The notes under the pieces: generated by a model
Seen by the model: the letters and a program-made list of their open reading frames with translations, nothing else
Told to the model about the DNA's origin: nothing
Database searches by the model: none
Shown: positions 35,817 to 48,594 of the stretch, one piece after another
Layout: the number at the start of each line of letters is the position of its first letter
How positions within the stretch are numbered: position 1 is the stretch's first letter
NCBI GenBank assembly: GCA_016800925.1
Contig: JABCPU010000006.1
Span: forward strand, 248,001 to 312,000
Length of the DNA: 64,000 nucleotides
Direction: 5' to 3'
Origin: Suillus spraguei
Lineage: Eukaryota > Basidiomycota > Agaricomycetes > Boletales > Suillaceae
Translations under genes and position numbers: made by a program

Positions 35817-36935
35817 GAAAACCTCGTGGTAAAAAAAAACGGTAACCTCGAGGCGAGGTATAGGCTGGAAAATGGTCAAAATGCGATAAGTAATTCATGC
35901 TAGTGCTGGGGTACAGAGGCTGCACGTACAATAGGTATGTATTGTTACTAAATGATGTAGTCGGTGGCTTGAAAGCCGAGTTAAAAATGTGGGCACTTGA
36001 ATTCAGTGGTTAGTGAAAATATCTAGGGTGTTCTGTCAGAAAGATATGTGCCTAGCCGCTTGGATGAGTATATGCACCTTTGACGTGTGGCTATACACCG
36101 TGTCTGCTGTCAGTGAGTTCTTATGAGTGACTTTCTTCAGAAAGCTGCACAAGTACAGCTTTTTAAAGGATGAGGTAGAAGAAAGAAAAGGAGGATGCCA
36201 GGCTTCTCGTTGTCATAATAATAATACTTTGACCGTCACGGGCCATGCGATCAGTACTGTGGTAGACTAACAATTGTGTTTACCCGATCCATTACCTGTT
36301 ATATCCAGAAAAATTACATAACCACAATAAGATCCTAATTACCACATCAAGCCACAACTTTGAAAAATGCTTGAATCCCTGGTCCACTGGTCTTCACCCA
36401 CAACTACATTCTAGGAGAAATGGTGCTTGGCCTGGGAACCCGCACAAAATTAAACAAGCTACCTAATTCTCGGAATGGGTCTCGGCGTGCAGCGCTTGCC
36501 TGTTTTGCTTCAACAGTGCTCAGGCTGATAACGTTATCCGTCTCCGCGTGAGTCTACATTGTTCGTGAGTCATTGGCCCCCGGTTATGTTCAAATCCCAT
36601 GGAACAAGATTCACCATAAATTAGGTTTTCGCCGTTCCTTCACCATTGGCTGTGATCCATCGTGTCGTACACACGACAATGTTGATCTGTCCGACATACA
36701 ACAAATCTGTCTCCTGTCCATATGTTATCTTCCAAGAACGCTTGATAACATGCGAAATCTTGGATTAGCTGATCGAGTCGATAACTTGATCAAGATTATG
36801 AGCCACCATGTCTCACAACTTTGGTGCCTGGTCGGTATACTCATGTCCCGCCCGTAGATTGTAGATAGATCAGGATCCGAATATTAAACAATCTAAGCAT
36901 GCTCGAGTGCCCCACCATGTGACCCGTTCCTCAAC
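35817..36935. other. Intergenic
   Basis: About 1.1 kb upstream of the PB1-domain gene. One short plus-strand frame (36573-36857) lacks motifs. A gttcaaatccca stretch at 36588 recalls a tRNA B box but no cloverleaf forms around it. Confidence 0.4.
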
Positions 36936-38450
36936 TCAATCGGTGCCGAGCCCCAGCACGTTTCTCATCGTCTCTTCTTCCCTCTCTTTCGCTCTCACCC
37001 GGCCTTCTTGTAGCCTTTGAAGTCCACTCTGAATGCTCTCGATGTGCACGTGAAGTGGGATACGCTCATCAAGTAATTCAGGAGCCGCTACCCTCTCTCG
37101 CAAATCCTCCATGTCTTCGCTCATCGAGTTGAGTGTATGGAGTGCCGCAACAACATGCGCCTGCGCTTGTTTCCGATAGTCACCAACATCTTTAAGTAAA
37201 CCAAGACGTCTGTCATTGTCCTTTAGTGCGCGTTTGTTCGCGCCCACCATCGTCCACAGCGATCCCAAAAGTTCGGCTTTCTCAGCTGAGGTGTCAGCGT
37301 CCTCGCGCATCACAACCTCGCGCACAGCGGAAAGATCTTCTTCGAGTACATCCAAATCGTGCAGGGATATTTCCGCTTCAAGAACAAGTCGTTCGACTGC
37401 GACAGAGAAGGTGTCCATCGCCCTCGTGAATGCCTCTACCATCACCTCCTGTGTCGTGGGTCCCGAACGGAATGGAATCAAAGCCATGAGCGAATACGGC
37501 GGTGGTTCGTTCTTCTCCGCCTCTTGTATAGTACGCATCGCATACCCGTTCACTGCCATGACACTTTTGAAATAAGCATGCAATACTTCCACGCCAAACG
37601 AACGACTACTCACTTGTCTACAGCGCCACCAATTCTCGAACTAAGCTTTGTGAGACTCCTAGCGGTCTTCTTGGCATCTCTCACGAAATTTGCCAAAAGA
37701 TCAGCTAGGACATCGTTAGACTTGAGGTCACTGTGCCGTACGAGGGTTGCAAGATCCGCGGTGGCAAACTCAGCCTTCCGAATTTCAATCGAAAGTCTAG
37801 ATCCTCCGACCGACCCTCCTAAAAGCTGCTCAAAAGTAGAGCCCTGAGCTTCCATAAGTTGTGGAAAATTCGCCCATTTGGGGATTTGCGACGCATTGGG
37901 GTCCAGCGGAGCACACAGCGCCAACCTCGATACCACAGGAAGGTAACACATCGGGGCAAACGTTGTGCGCAGCGCACCCGAAAGTCTGTTCATCGCAAAT
38001 GTTAACATCCAAAGGAAGAGCATGATTGATAGCGGTATGCGCATAAGTCGCACTGCTCGAACGAAAATGTCGAGGACATAAATGCTTGAGTGGTGGGCAC
38101 CGGTGGAAAGCGCCTCTTTGATCTGCTCTTGATCAACAATGGGAGTTTTCTTGCGCTTTGACCGCGTGGGTGTTGCGCGATTACGCCGAGGGCTCTCAGC
38201 AGTAAAGACAGGTTTCGAACCCGCACGACGCCTAGGCTTCGAAGCATCCGTGAAAGTGCTCGCTGTACTGAGGGTGTCAAAATTGTCGAACCATTCTGGG
38301 CCAACGTCCTTGTCTGGAATATCTTCCCAATCTCCTCCTTCAAGTGGTTCCTAGACAAATACTGATGCATGAGACTATATATTGTATTTGAGTGGAACGA
38401 CCACTTACCCTTGCCCCATCATCGCCTTCCAACTCTCTTTTCATGTGCAT
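36936..38450 (-). CDS. Membrane-anchored coiled-coil protein, unknown
   Basis: Three exons in phase. The first encodes MHMKRELEGDDGAR (ATG at 38450; 38444 is also possible). The second has an acidic GGDWEDIPDKD stretch, a basic nuclear-signal-like TRSKRKKTP, then one strong hydrophobic segment (IPLSIMLFLWMLTFAM) and FEQLLGGSVGGSRLSIEIRKAE. The third (from 37563) begins VMAVNGYAMRT and is largely charged, heptad-like helix (LEEDLSAVREVV, MSEDMEDLRERV) ending REEETMRNVLGLGTD. The layout suggests a single-pass membrane protein with a coiled-coil domain, possibly of the nuclear or ER membrane. No family recognised; the protein is about 490 residues and intact. Confidence 0.7.
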
Positions 38451-38736
38451 ATTGTCGAGTCAGTGGCGCCTGTTCAGAATAGAAACGTACGTAGTTAACA
38501 GCACTGTTCGGCTCAGTCATGTACACGTGACCAGAAATTGCAAAGTTTCCCACTTCGAAGTTCTTCCGGAAGTTTTCATTTGGATTCGGAGCATGCATGA
38601 TCTGAACTTCCGAAGGCTTTGTCTTATGATTTAGGTTGCAGTCATTCACTATCATTCAAGTTCGTAGTTCATCGAGTAAGCAGCGACTCGGAGTTACTGG
38701 CGGAACCAATATGTATCTAAGAGAGCTACATCTCGC

Positions 38737-40504
38737 TCAGAAGTGACCAATCACAGCAGTCGGTTTGTACTCTTCCTCAAGGAAATTGATCTCCTCCACC
38801 GTAAGTTTCACATCTATTCCAGCTATAGGTTCCAAGTTAGTGGCGCAGGAAGTTCTTCATGTAGGCATCGCCACTTACCAATGATATCTTTCAGATTTGC
38901 GATACTCGTGGTTCCAACAATAGGAGCCGATACTCCTGAGGGATCGACTTCATTGATCGAGAACCCACCTGGATATCAAAATAACTCACCTTCCTTCGCC
39001 AAGATCCATGCTATGGCTATTTGAGCCATGGTCACACCTTTCTTCTTAGCAAGTTCCTCGACCCTGATTAACCTATGAATCACTATTTTTCTCAGCAAGG
39101 AGCTAGCATACCGGTTAATGATAGTTTCGTATGACGATGCTTGGGTATAATTTCCAATGAACCTATAAAAAGCCCATGACACGGTCGATCCATAAATATG
39201 CTGAAATACTTGCCAATCAGTTTGGCCTCTGCTTGTCTGCTGTCCAAGAGGGCGTGTGAGGGCACCACGAGCCAGTGGAGACCATGGAATTGAGCCGACA
39301 CCGAACATCTTAATACCGTTGTGAGTATGACACTGATATCATCAACACTATGAAAAAACCTTAAGAGTAGGGAACATCTCGCGCTCCTCCTCGCGATAGA
39401 GTAGGCTGTAGTGGTTCTGCATGGAGATGAAAGGAGTGAGCTTGTTTGTGATCGCATAGTCTGCATTGATGAGGTCAGAAGACAGTATGTACCCCGATTG
39501 AGATCTCACTCTGCATGGCTTGGACTGAACAGCAAACGGACATTAGACTGACTCTGCAGAGGAATAAGGTAAACTCACATTGGTATGCCCAGCAAGAACT
39601 CATTCCAATATAGCGGACGTAGCCAGCTTTGACTACATCATGCAATGCTTGCATCTTCTCAAAAATTAGCGTGCAAAAGCCAGTGGAGAATATATATTAC
39701 CGTCTCTTCGATCGGTGTTTCATTGTCGAATCTGTGACCTACAAGTATCATGAGAAAGAGTTGAGCATACTGATCAGACATACATTGTAGAAGGTCAATA
39801 TAATCCATTTGAAGCCGCTCCAGACTCTTTTTCACGCTTGCGAAGATATGCTGTTTTGTAAGTTCAGAAATTCAGATCACCTCAAAATTGATTGAAAACA
39901 TGCCTTGCGGCTAAGGCCATGCTGGTTCACGTAACCATTCTGATCCGGGTCTTTGCGTCCGCCAAGCTGCGGAATATTGTATTCACGTCCGACTACATTG
40001 AACACCTGTTCAAGGCAAATGTGGTGAGAGAGCTGCAGAATACTGATGATATGTACTACCTTGGTCATGACAACGATTTCGTCACGGGGTAGATTCAATT
40101 TCTTGATCGCCCGTCCGAGAATTACCTCCGAGTAACCATTCGAATATGTCTGAGAAATAGGTGATACTATAATCTAACAAGTTCTGACGAAAATAACTCA
40201 CATCGGCGGTATCGAAAGTTTGAATTCCTGCTTCGTAACTAGTTCTGGTGATCAGGGGAACTATGTATGTGATACCGAGACCGAGAACTTACGCGACCTT
40301 GATATGTTCCACAGCTTCATCCTCTCCTAGAACCCAATCTTGCCATCCCTTGTTGCCGTACTGCATGGTCCCAAGTATGATTTGAGACACCTTCAGGCCA
40401 GAACTCCCCAGCCTCGCTGAGCACATAAACGGAGTGAGTGCCTGCTTACTCGAATTGTAACCAGCAGACTCACTATAAGGCATTTTCCTTGGCATACTAG
40501 ACAT
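38737..40504 (-). CDS. Aldo/keto reductase (aryl-alcohol dehydrogenase-like)
   Basis: NADPH-dependent oxidoreductase of the AKR superfamily, probably acting on aryl alcohols or aldehydes; exact substrate unknown. About ten short exons. After the start MSSMPRKMPYSE comes LGSSGLKVSQIILGTMQYG. The catalytic tetrad can be followed: Asp in GIQTFDTADTYSNG, Tyr in the same strand, Lys in DEIVVMTK, His in the CHRFDNETP exon. Later exons give HIFASVKKSLERLQMDYIDL, MQALHDVVKAGYVRYIGMSS, a NHYSLLYREEEREMFP strand, GSIPWSPLARGALTRP, the helix VTMAQIAIAWILAKEG, and the cofactor-binding IVGTTSIANLKDII with EEEYKPTAVIGHF at the end. Introns I checked at the 3' and 5' ends are GT-AG and in phase. Confidence 0.88.
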
Positions 40505-41198
40505 GTTAGCAGAAGTCGCTTCGATTTGTCGATGAACAGTGGGATGCGAACGAGCTCAAATGGTGGAATGGTAGGAAGGGCGTACTATCATATGATATTG
40601 ATGTACTTGAGTACTTAGCCATGTGACTGTTGCCTCTAATAGGACGGCACCCCCGGATGTCCATTGATTCGAAAATGTATGATCCGAATTCGAATGAGTC
40701 ATTGTCCGGTAATAAGGATTACCCTTAGATACTGTTGTAAGTCTGTGACTGCTTTGACTGAAACTGACTCACCTTCGTAGCGTAGCCTCGCGCTGTACCA
40801 TTTACATATCAGGGACTCGCCCGCTCCGTGATCGATCTATGCTCGTGCATTAGGATGACAGCATCAATAGATGAGTTTAACGGAGCACTTCCCCAGCATA
40901 CCGGTGTTCATAGATCATATGATAGGCAACCAAGAATACTATGTATCTTCCCGGAGGTTATATGTCAGTATTATTTCACATGTCAGTTGTGGAGGAATCA
41001 GGTTGCCGCCTGACTGACTGTGTTAAGTACTGAGTTGCTGGCATCATTAATATGCCATCGCCATCACCATCATGATGAATGGAATGAACGTGGTCTTTCG
41101 GGTCCATGTAAGTTACGACAAGTTGAAATTTAATGGCTTCTTTTCAGTCGAACCCTTAGATTTAACACTAAACGCCGCGTAATAATTAAACATTCAAG
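40505..41198. other. Divergent intergenic region
   Basis: About 690 bp between head-to-head genes; likely holds both promoters. No gene is seen. Confidence 0.4.
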
Positions 41199-43026
41199 AT
41201 GGCTCGCCTGCGACGCGATACACTTTCAGCGTGCAGCTGTGCTACAACCCACTCCCCAGCGTCCACCCACTCTAGCTCGCCTACCACTATGCTAAGTCCA
41301 TCGACCTCCAAACCATTTCGCATTTTCTCTACAGGGACGATATTCCTCACGCATTCGCTGGATCTTTGTTCGCATCCAGTTCCAGGTACTGCGTCTCGGG
41401 CACAAGCAGTCACCACTGCACGTGGTGGTAGCGCCGGACATATACTCGGTTTTTTGGCAGCGCTTCCTGCTGCTGTGGAACCTATGCTCATAGCTAGTTT
41501 GGGCGCGTCGCCCGATGGAATTCGACTGCGAGATGAGCTGGAGGCGGCTGGAGTGCGCACAAAATACTGCAAACCTTGGCCTGGTCTCGGTATTCCATCT
41601 GCATGGGTAATGCATGCCCGTGATACTGGTGAAAGGACGGTTATAAATCACAATCCGCTTCCAGAGGTGTCCCATGAAGATTTTATTGCCTTGCTTGGTC
41701 CTGTTCTTGCACCAGAGAACTACGTTGGTATCTCCCACTCCCAACCATCTCAGCTACCTCCGAATCCACCTTCGCCCGCTTCTGTCTTCCCAAATGCATT
41801 TGTTTCTACTCCACCACCGAGACCTAGTATGTCTTCCAGACCTGCAACAGCTCCTACAGGAAGCGCCGCCCCACATATGGCGATGGTACCCACTCAAAAT
41901 CCACTTTCACCAGCGCCTTTTGACTGGCTACATTTTGAAGGACGGAGTATCAAAACCACGCTCTCCAACATTCTTGGAGTAGATGGTCTTGCGCGTGAGC
42001 GAAAGTGGCGAGCACACTGTGTTATCAGCGTGGATCTCGGCCGAAGGGCACGAGAAGGCGTCGAAGTTGTATGTCCTCGTACTTTTTTGATAAAGTGCAT
42101 TATCTGACCATTTATGCAACCAGCTCATCCCTCACGCAGATGTCATCTTTCTTTCAGCGCAAACATTTCCCTCGCTCTCTAATCCCCAACCTAACGTTGC
42201 CAACCCTGGCCCACCTTCTCCGCGTGCTATTCTTCTTGCACTCGCACGACACGCGCCTCCACACGCACTCCTTGTATTATATGGAGGCGCCCTCGGTTCA
42301 GCCCTTCTCTCCCTCCCCACGCGTGAATACCTCCAGTCCTCCTCCTGGTCTCCGCTCCCGATAGGTAGATCTCATGCACACACCAACTCCAACTTGAATT
42401 CTATCATCTCCACCGCTGAGGGTGTCGAAAGCGTGCGCAGTGGCTCAGAATTCTGGGCTGGCCGCCGCAGCCCCGACTCAAGCGGGTTTACCATGGGTGC
42501 TGGAAATCGTGATAGTGGATACTCAGAAGACCACGATGACGAGCCAAGAGGACGTACATCATCGGCAGGAGAATCCTTCCACCCACTTGATGATGACGAC
42601 GATGACGACGACGACGATGCGAGGTCCACGCATACGACCCGCGGGACATCCTTGCCCCTCTCACTTCCCAACCCTCATCTTCATACCAATGGCCATAGTC
42701 ACGGCCACACACATGCACGTCCTCCCCAACACGTACAAAGCTCTGTACCTGTGCAGCCTTTACCGACGCTCATGGAGGACCCGCAAGACGAGGAGGGCGC
42801 GCATTCCGCGTTCGTCGCAGGGATGATCTGGTCTCTCAGCAGGCGCATTCTTCCAGGGGCACCATATACCCCCGTGCAAGCGGAGGAGAAGGAAGTAGAC
42901 GTCACCGCGAGGTGGAGGCTTGATGAGTGCCTGCGATTTGCGACGGAGTGTGCAGGGCGCAAGGCTGGTGGATGCGAGTGGAGTAACTTAGCTGTGGAGA
43001 TGAGAGACATGGGGTGGTTTGATTGA
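41199..43026 (+). CDS. PfkB-family (ribokinase/ketohexokinase-like) protein with altered active site
   Basis: Two exons, 41199-42068 and 42124-43026, in phase; 590 residues. The N-terminal half is PfkB-like: FRIFSTGTIFLTHSLDL, a GGSAGHILGFLAAL substrate loop, SLGASPDGIRLRDELEAAGV, PSAWVMHARDTGERTVINHN, then FDWLHFEGRS. After the intron come HADVIFLSAQTFP and LLVLYGGALGSALL. The usual catalytic GAGD motif is represented at about residue 515 by GAHSAFVAGM, in which the catalytic Asp position is Ser. A Ser/Asp-rich insertion with a run of ten Asp (about 42590-42620) separates it from the core. Typical family members have 300-350 residues, so this one is enlarged. It may be an inactive homologue. 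Confidence 0.8.
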
Positions 43027-44748
43027 TTGACGAACTCTTTGAAGAAAAGTATTCCATTATTATTTATATGTTTGGCAGACTGTGATACCTTTTACTCATA
43101 TACCCTCATCTAGTACATATACACCCCAATCTTTAGAGGTGATATACCGACTTCCTTGGTTACTGTAAATATATATTTATTGAGTAGACAGATTGTGGGG
43201 CAGCTGGGCACTGCAATAAGATATTGATGACGGCCCTACAGAATACCAACGGAACTCCCATGAGGAGTCCTTTCGCTTTCCCGCGTCCATATTGGATATA
43301 TTGTCACCAAGAATACAAGAAGGAAATGTGGATTCAACAAGCGTCAAGTCTGAGGGGTTAAATCAAGGTTAAATTGATGGTAGCCAAGTTAACCAATGTG
43401 CCTGTTGAGGATCTCATTCATCCCTACATATGAGTGCAGTTGATTAGATGAGAATGGGAGACAATGGGTACAAAGTACTCACTGCATCTGACAACGAGAC
43501 CGTTGCAAAGTCTGTATAGCGCTGGTCAAAAATACCAACATAGTATATAAGACAACCCTGAATGTTGCGAGAGATGAGTTATCAGCACAACGCCACGTCG
43601 GTCTTGCACATTTACATAGCCCAGTGTAGCGGAACTAGGTCAGCACGACTTGCCCATACGTATAGGACAGACCAGCGTTGCCTCTGTCCTAAAATACACG
43701 ATGATCTTATGCTATGGTACTCTGCTCACCCAGATCAATTCGATCTATAACATCACCGTTAGCGAAATGGTTGCTCCGGTAATGGCGCCAACTTACCTCT
43801 TTCCACGCGTCAGTACTGGAAACATCACGAATATGTTAGCGGTTTCTCGCATTCCACTATGTCACTCACCACAGCGAGCCGGATACTGTGAAACCACAGT
43901 TCAGATTGGACTTGCACGAACCCGAAAAAATAGTCGAAAAAACAAAATGAATTGATGCACGAGCATGATTTGAGATTAGGGTCCCATGAGATGTCACTGC
44001 GCAAGTGAGCAAAAGATTTGAGGGCATTTAATAACGACCTTTGCATTAGACATACCATCCCTAGCCTATACTTGTGTCATAAAATCAGTATGATGAGAAT
44101 GAACTTGAATAATAAGGGGGTGTCGAAGTTGTGTGTCCTCTTTGTGCTGCTTTTACACTCACATCTTTATCGTCTTCACTATATTTTCCTTCGCTGCAAC
44201 ACCCTCCTCGGTATTACATACTAAGGTCATTCTCGAGGTTGCTGACGATTGGTCTCAATGGCATCATGGTCTGTATCGAGAAGATAGGACGAGAAGCTGC
44301 ACTGACAGCACAACAAGCAGCTTGTAAGACAGCGCTAGATAATTCGGTGTGCATGAGGTGCGTCACACGTGCGATGTTATTCTGAGCATGGTCAATGCAT
44401 GAACACTTCAACGAGAGGATGATTGTCAAGAATTTGACAGAATACCGTGACATTTAAGCTTCTTGACTTCGCTTGACCTGCTTTTACTGTTGTCACAATA
44501 AATGGAAAACCTCCTTCACACCTGGGATCCATGACATGGCCCATGGACGCGACTTGGAAACCTGACGTAGGCGGTCGCTGTCGCTGGGAGGAAGTGCCAG
44601 ATGTTTGGAAATCGAGGCAAGTTGATTGTCACGCACGTGACCGCGTTGCCTTACGCTCAAACGTCCAAGTCCATGCTTGCCGTGAACGTATCCTAACGAT
44701 GAGTTGTAGTTATAGCATCGGTATGAACCGAGGCGGGAATCAGCGCAG
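43027..44748. other. Intergenic, with a dispersed repeat fragment
   Basis: About 1.7 kb, AT-rich, with no supportable gene. The segment at 43655-43735 resembles 48778-48863 (see that entry). Frames around 44018-44385 are short and lack motifs. Confidence 0.4.
43655..43735. repeat. Dispersed repeat fragment A
   Basis: Contains gtataggac, gaccagcgttgcctctgtcct and ctctgctcacccag in the same order and spacing class as 48778-48863. Confidence 0.5.
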
Positions 44749-47700
44749 ATGACTTACCTTACTCTAGACACAGAGGAAGATTCTTCACTTTTACCCCCCG
44801 GTACCACTCAGGATCTCGTGGCAGAAAAGGAAGCTGAGAAGGCGGCAAACTGTGCTAAGTTCGTCAGTCATATCTTTGGATTTTATCGTATCTCACATAT
44901 TGTGCAGAATCCTGACTGAAAGTAGGTTTCCGGTCAATGTCATTGTCTAGTGCTACTAAAGTGGTCAATGATCAGCTTTTGGTCACACAGAGTACAAGGG
45001 GAAGCAAAAGGAAATTATTGAGGCTGCTACGTCTGGTGAGTTGTTGCGGTACAACTGTGTCGAAGTAATTAATTATTTGCCATACAGGATTGGATGTCTT
45101 TGTATTAGCACCGACGGGAATGGGCAAGGTATTTGCAAATGACTATCAACAGATTGGCCATTACATCTTGTGATCTGCAGAGCCTGTGCTTCCAGATTCC
45201 AGCAGTCGCAGATGAGGTATTCTTTTGAAATTGCTACTCGACAAGAGCTGACTTTATTGAAGTTTGGCATCTCCATCATAGTTTCGCCACTATTGGGTCT
45301 GTTAAACCTGCCAATCGAGGTTGGTTTAATGAACTGACCCATTACTCCAGCCCTGATGAAAAACCGTACGTTGTGTGCCTGTTTGTCTCTTTATTCAAGG
45401 CTGGACTGGACTGTGTAGAAGTATCAAGTTTGCGCCGCAAAGGACTCGCCGCAGTCTCTTGGACATCCGACACACCGAAGGGTGAACGAGATCAAGTATC
45501 ACTATTACTCCTATGTACTTTGAGTTTACTGAGTTACGTCCCATAGATCATTGAAGACCTCGAATCAGGGAAACCACACAATCGTCTTCTATATAGTGAG
45601 CTTGCTTAATGCGAGAATGATATGCAACGTGATCAAAGTCTCGAGCAGCCACACCTGAAAAGCTGTGCACGCGTGAAATGACGCGTCTTCTTGAAATTGT
45701 TTACGCCGAGGGCGAACTCAACAGACTAGTTGTGGACGAGGTGAGCACTATCTACGAACAACATGACAAGTGCTTATTCATTCATAGGCTCACTGTATCT
45801 CTGTGAGCATCATAACACTTCTCACTTTCAGAACTTGCTAACAACAATCATCTCCACAGGAGTGGGGCCACGACTTCCGTGAAGAATATCGCAAGTTAGG
45901 TTCTTTCCGGGAACGATTTCATGGAGTGCCCATTATGGCCCTCACAGCAACTGCTACCCCGAGGTATGTCCGCCAGACTGCAAGCATTGTTCCCTGCTCG
46001 ATTAGGACCTTGCCGTTCGGTACTTACGTTGTTATGGCTCCAGTGTTCAAACAGACATTATACGCAACCTCAAGATGTCCGAAGAAAGACTGTTTACCGC
46101 TTCGCACCCCTTTAATCGCGCTAACTTATTCTATGACATCAAATACACCGCAGCGCTCGACTCCCTGTCTCGTATGTCAGCCGTATACGATTTTGTAATA
46201 ACCCTACACCGTCGTCGGGCTCGACCAAGCTCTGGGATCGTCTACTGTCGTACCCGCGTGGCGTGTGATGAACTATCGGCCTTTCTAAGGGGAAAAGGAA
46301 TCAGCGCCAGGCCATATCATCGCGGAATTGGGTGCGTATGAAGCGATTCTGAAGCGAGGTCACTGATGCGATCATGCTTGTAAAGATCTCATATGCTTGA
46401 TAAGACGTTGAGTGAATGGGAAGCTGGTGGAAATGGTGATGGTGGTGTTGACGTGGTGCGTTCTCTTCGTGTTATTTAATCGTTTCTTCTAAGATATTAC
46501 TTAGGTGTGTGCAACCATCGCTTTCGGAATGGGAATCGATAAATGCGATGTCCGGTTAGCTCTATCTTCTTGGGAGTCTGTGTGATGCTGACGCTGATAA
46601 CTAAGTTATATTATTCACTATGACCTCCCAAAGAGCTTCGAAGGTGCGTGTTCTTCATGAGCTACCACGAAGAGGACCATTAACCCACTGCGCATATCAT
46701 ATTCAGGGTATTATCAAGAGACAGGTGTAGTCGTACTACCTTAGTTAACCCATCTCGGTCTGACTAGTTTTCCGAACAGGACGAGCAGGGCGTGATGGTT
46801 GTGTGCGATTGTCTTTTTTGTTACTTTCTCTTTCTAATTATCTTCCTTTAGCCATCCAAATGCGTCCTCTATTACTGTAAGGTCATCGTTGTACACTAAC
46901 GGACACAGCTGATACTCGGACGCAACTTATAGCTCGTGAAGACGCCTTCCGCCTCCGCAAGCTGGTTTCTGATAGCCATGCTAAGAGACAACACGTAGCA
47001 AGCACTGTGTACGGTCCCCAACCCAGTCAGAGATCCATTGACAGTTTCAGTGCAGTAAGTGACTTTTCCTTGCTGGCATCAGAAGACTCACCAGTTCCAG
47101 TTGATTAACTATGCAGAAAATGCAACTATGTGCCGACACGTGGTTGGTCTCATCCTTATTGCCAGCTACTTAGATTGCTTTGATCTAATTTGAACCAATT
47201 CAAGTCTATCTGCAAGTATTTTGGCGAAAAAATTGATGCGAGCGATAAGGAGGTCGTCAAGAGCTACTGTGATAATATGTGTGATGTGCGTCTTCTTCGT
47301 TCCCTCCTTCAGTGCAAATCGTGATAGAGCGCACCCCAGGTATGCAAATACCCTGATAAAACCTTGCGCAGAAAACAGAATCTCTCCTCAGAAGACCGTG
47401 TTGTCGCACTATCGCACTCACGTTCCTTTAACGCACATGAATTCGAAGACGACGCCGAGGGTTCACATCCCGCGCCTCAAAAGTTGCCTCCCGGTCAGCG
47501 CACTCTTAGACAGGCGGGAAGTGGCGGGTTAAAAAAGCCCAACGCCTGTCCTGCAGGCCCGTCCACGAAGAAGGCAAAGCTAGAGGCACTGCCACCTGCA
47601 TTAAGTGGGCAATACGTATTCTAATATTGAGTCCACCTGACACTGTGATAGTCACAAAACCTCATGGTTCTGTCGATACCTTAAGGAAGCCATTCAAAAC

Positions 47701-48594
47701 ACCATTTAAGGTACCGTTCAAACCTCTACAAGAAGCACGTATTATAGAGTCTTCGGACGCTCAGAAAACCACCCAAGGTGGTGAAGAAGAAAGCCGCGAT
47801 AATGAGGATATTGAAGTCGTCGAGGTTTGCTTTAACTCTGCTTGGCAAGCTCCGCGAGACGAGCGGCTGCAAGGCGATATCCTGGCAAAGGAACCTGCAG
47901 ACTTTGAGAAAGGTAGTGATGATATCTTCCTTGGTGATGGTATGTCCAAATGCGAGCGGTGACCATGAAGAAACTGTTCAATTTCACTATCTTTCAGAAT
48001 CCCAGATAGACCTGCCCGATATTGATATCGAACTGGAAGTGATGATCTCCAAGAAAATACCCGTAAGTCGAAAATTCGGTATAACACACAACAATGATGA
48101 ACGGTATCTCTTAGGAATCGACAAGGAAAGACGTCTTCGGCACTATTAGACAAGCTTTACACAGAGTTCTCCGCTGGCACGATAGCGATGAAAGATTGTG
48201 GGCCAATTTGAGCAATGCTCCGTCCAACGCCGCAGCAAGGTGCTCCTCATGTTATTCACGAAGCACCTATCCTGACGGTTATCACCTACCTAGATACCTA
48301 CTCCTGGCAGAAGCCGCTAAAAAGATAGAGTACTCTGTGCACACAATGTCTGCCACTGAGTGTGGTTACAACCAGAGAGCAAAGGCAAAATTGCACGTGA
48401 TCAAACTCATGGAACATAGGGAAAGTCTTTGGCTGATGGACGCGGCTCATTATGATGATGACGAAGAGGAAGCGATAGAGATGATAGGGTTGTTGAGGGA
48501 CATATGCAGTCGCTGGAGAAATACTAGTAAAAGAAAGGCCCGTGATCTTTGTCTCTCGCCTGTATGGATATATGCATCTTTTCTGCATCCCTGA
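44749..48594 (+). CDS. RecQ family DNA helicase (Q1-like)
   Basis: ATP-dependent 3'-5' helicase acting in recombination and repair. The ATG at 44749 ([11 protein letters not shown]) is the likely start. More than 20 exons read in phase. Motifs: KGKQKEII (motif 0), APTGMGKS at about residues 64-71 (Walker A), VSPLLALMKNQ, LLYTTPEKL, VVDEAHCISEWGHDFR at about 168-183 (DEAH), LTATATP at 204-210, [39 protein letters not shown] (motif VI). The zinc-binding region follows: MCRHSICKYFG ... [15 protein letters not shown]-terminal extension of about 350 residues has repeated [13 protein letters not shown] and a helical end, and is reached through an intron whose donor (47609) lies just upstream of a local stop. 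The gene appears intact; unspliced it looks fragmented. Confidence 0.9.

Noticed and set aside
36530..36610. Possible tRNA gene around gttcaaatccca
   Set aside because: No matching D arm, anticodon stem or acceptor stem around the B-box-like word.
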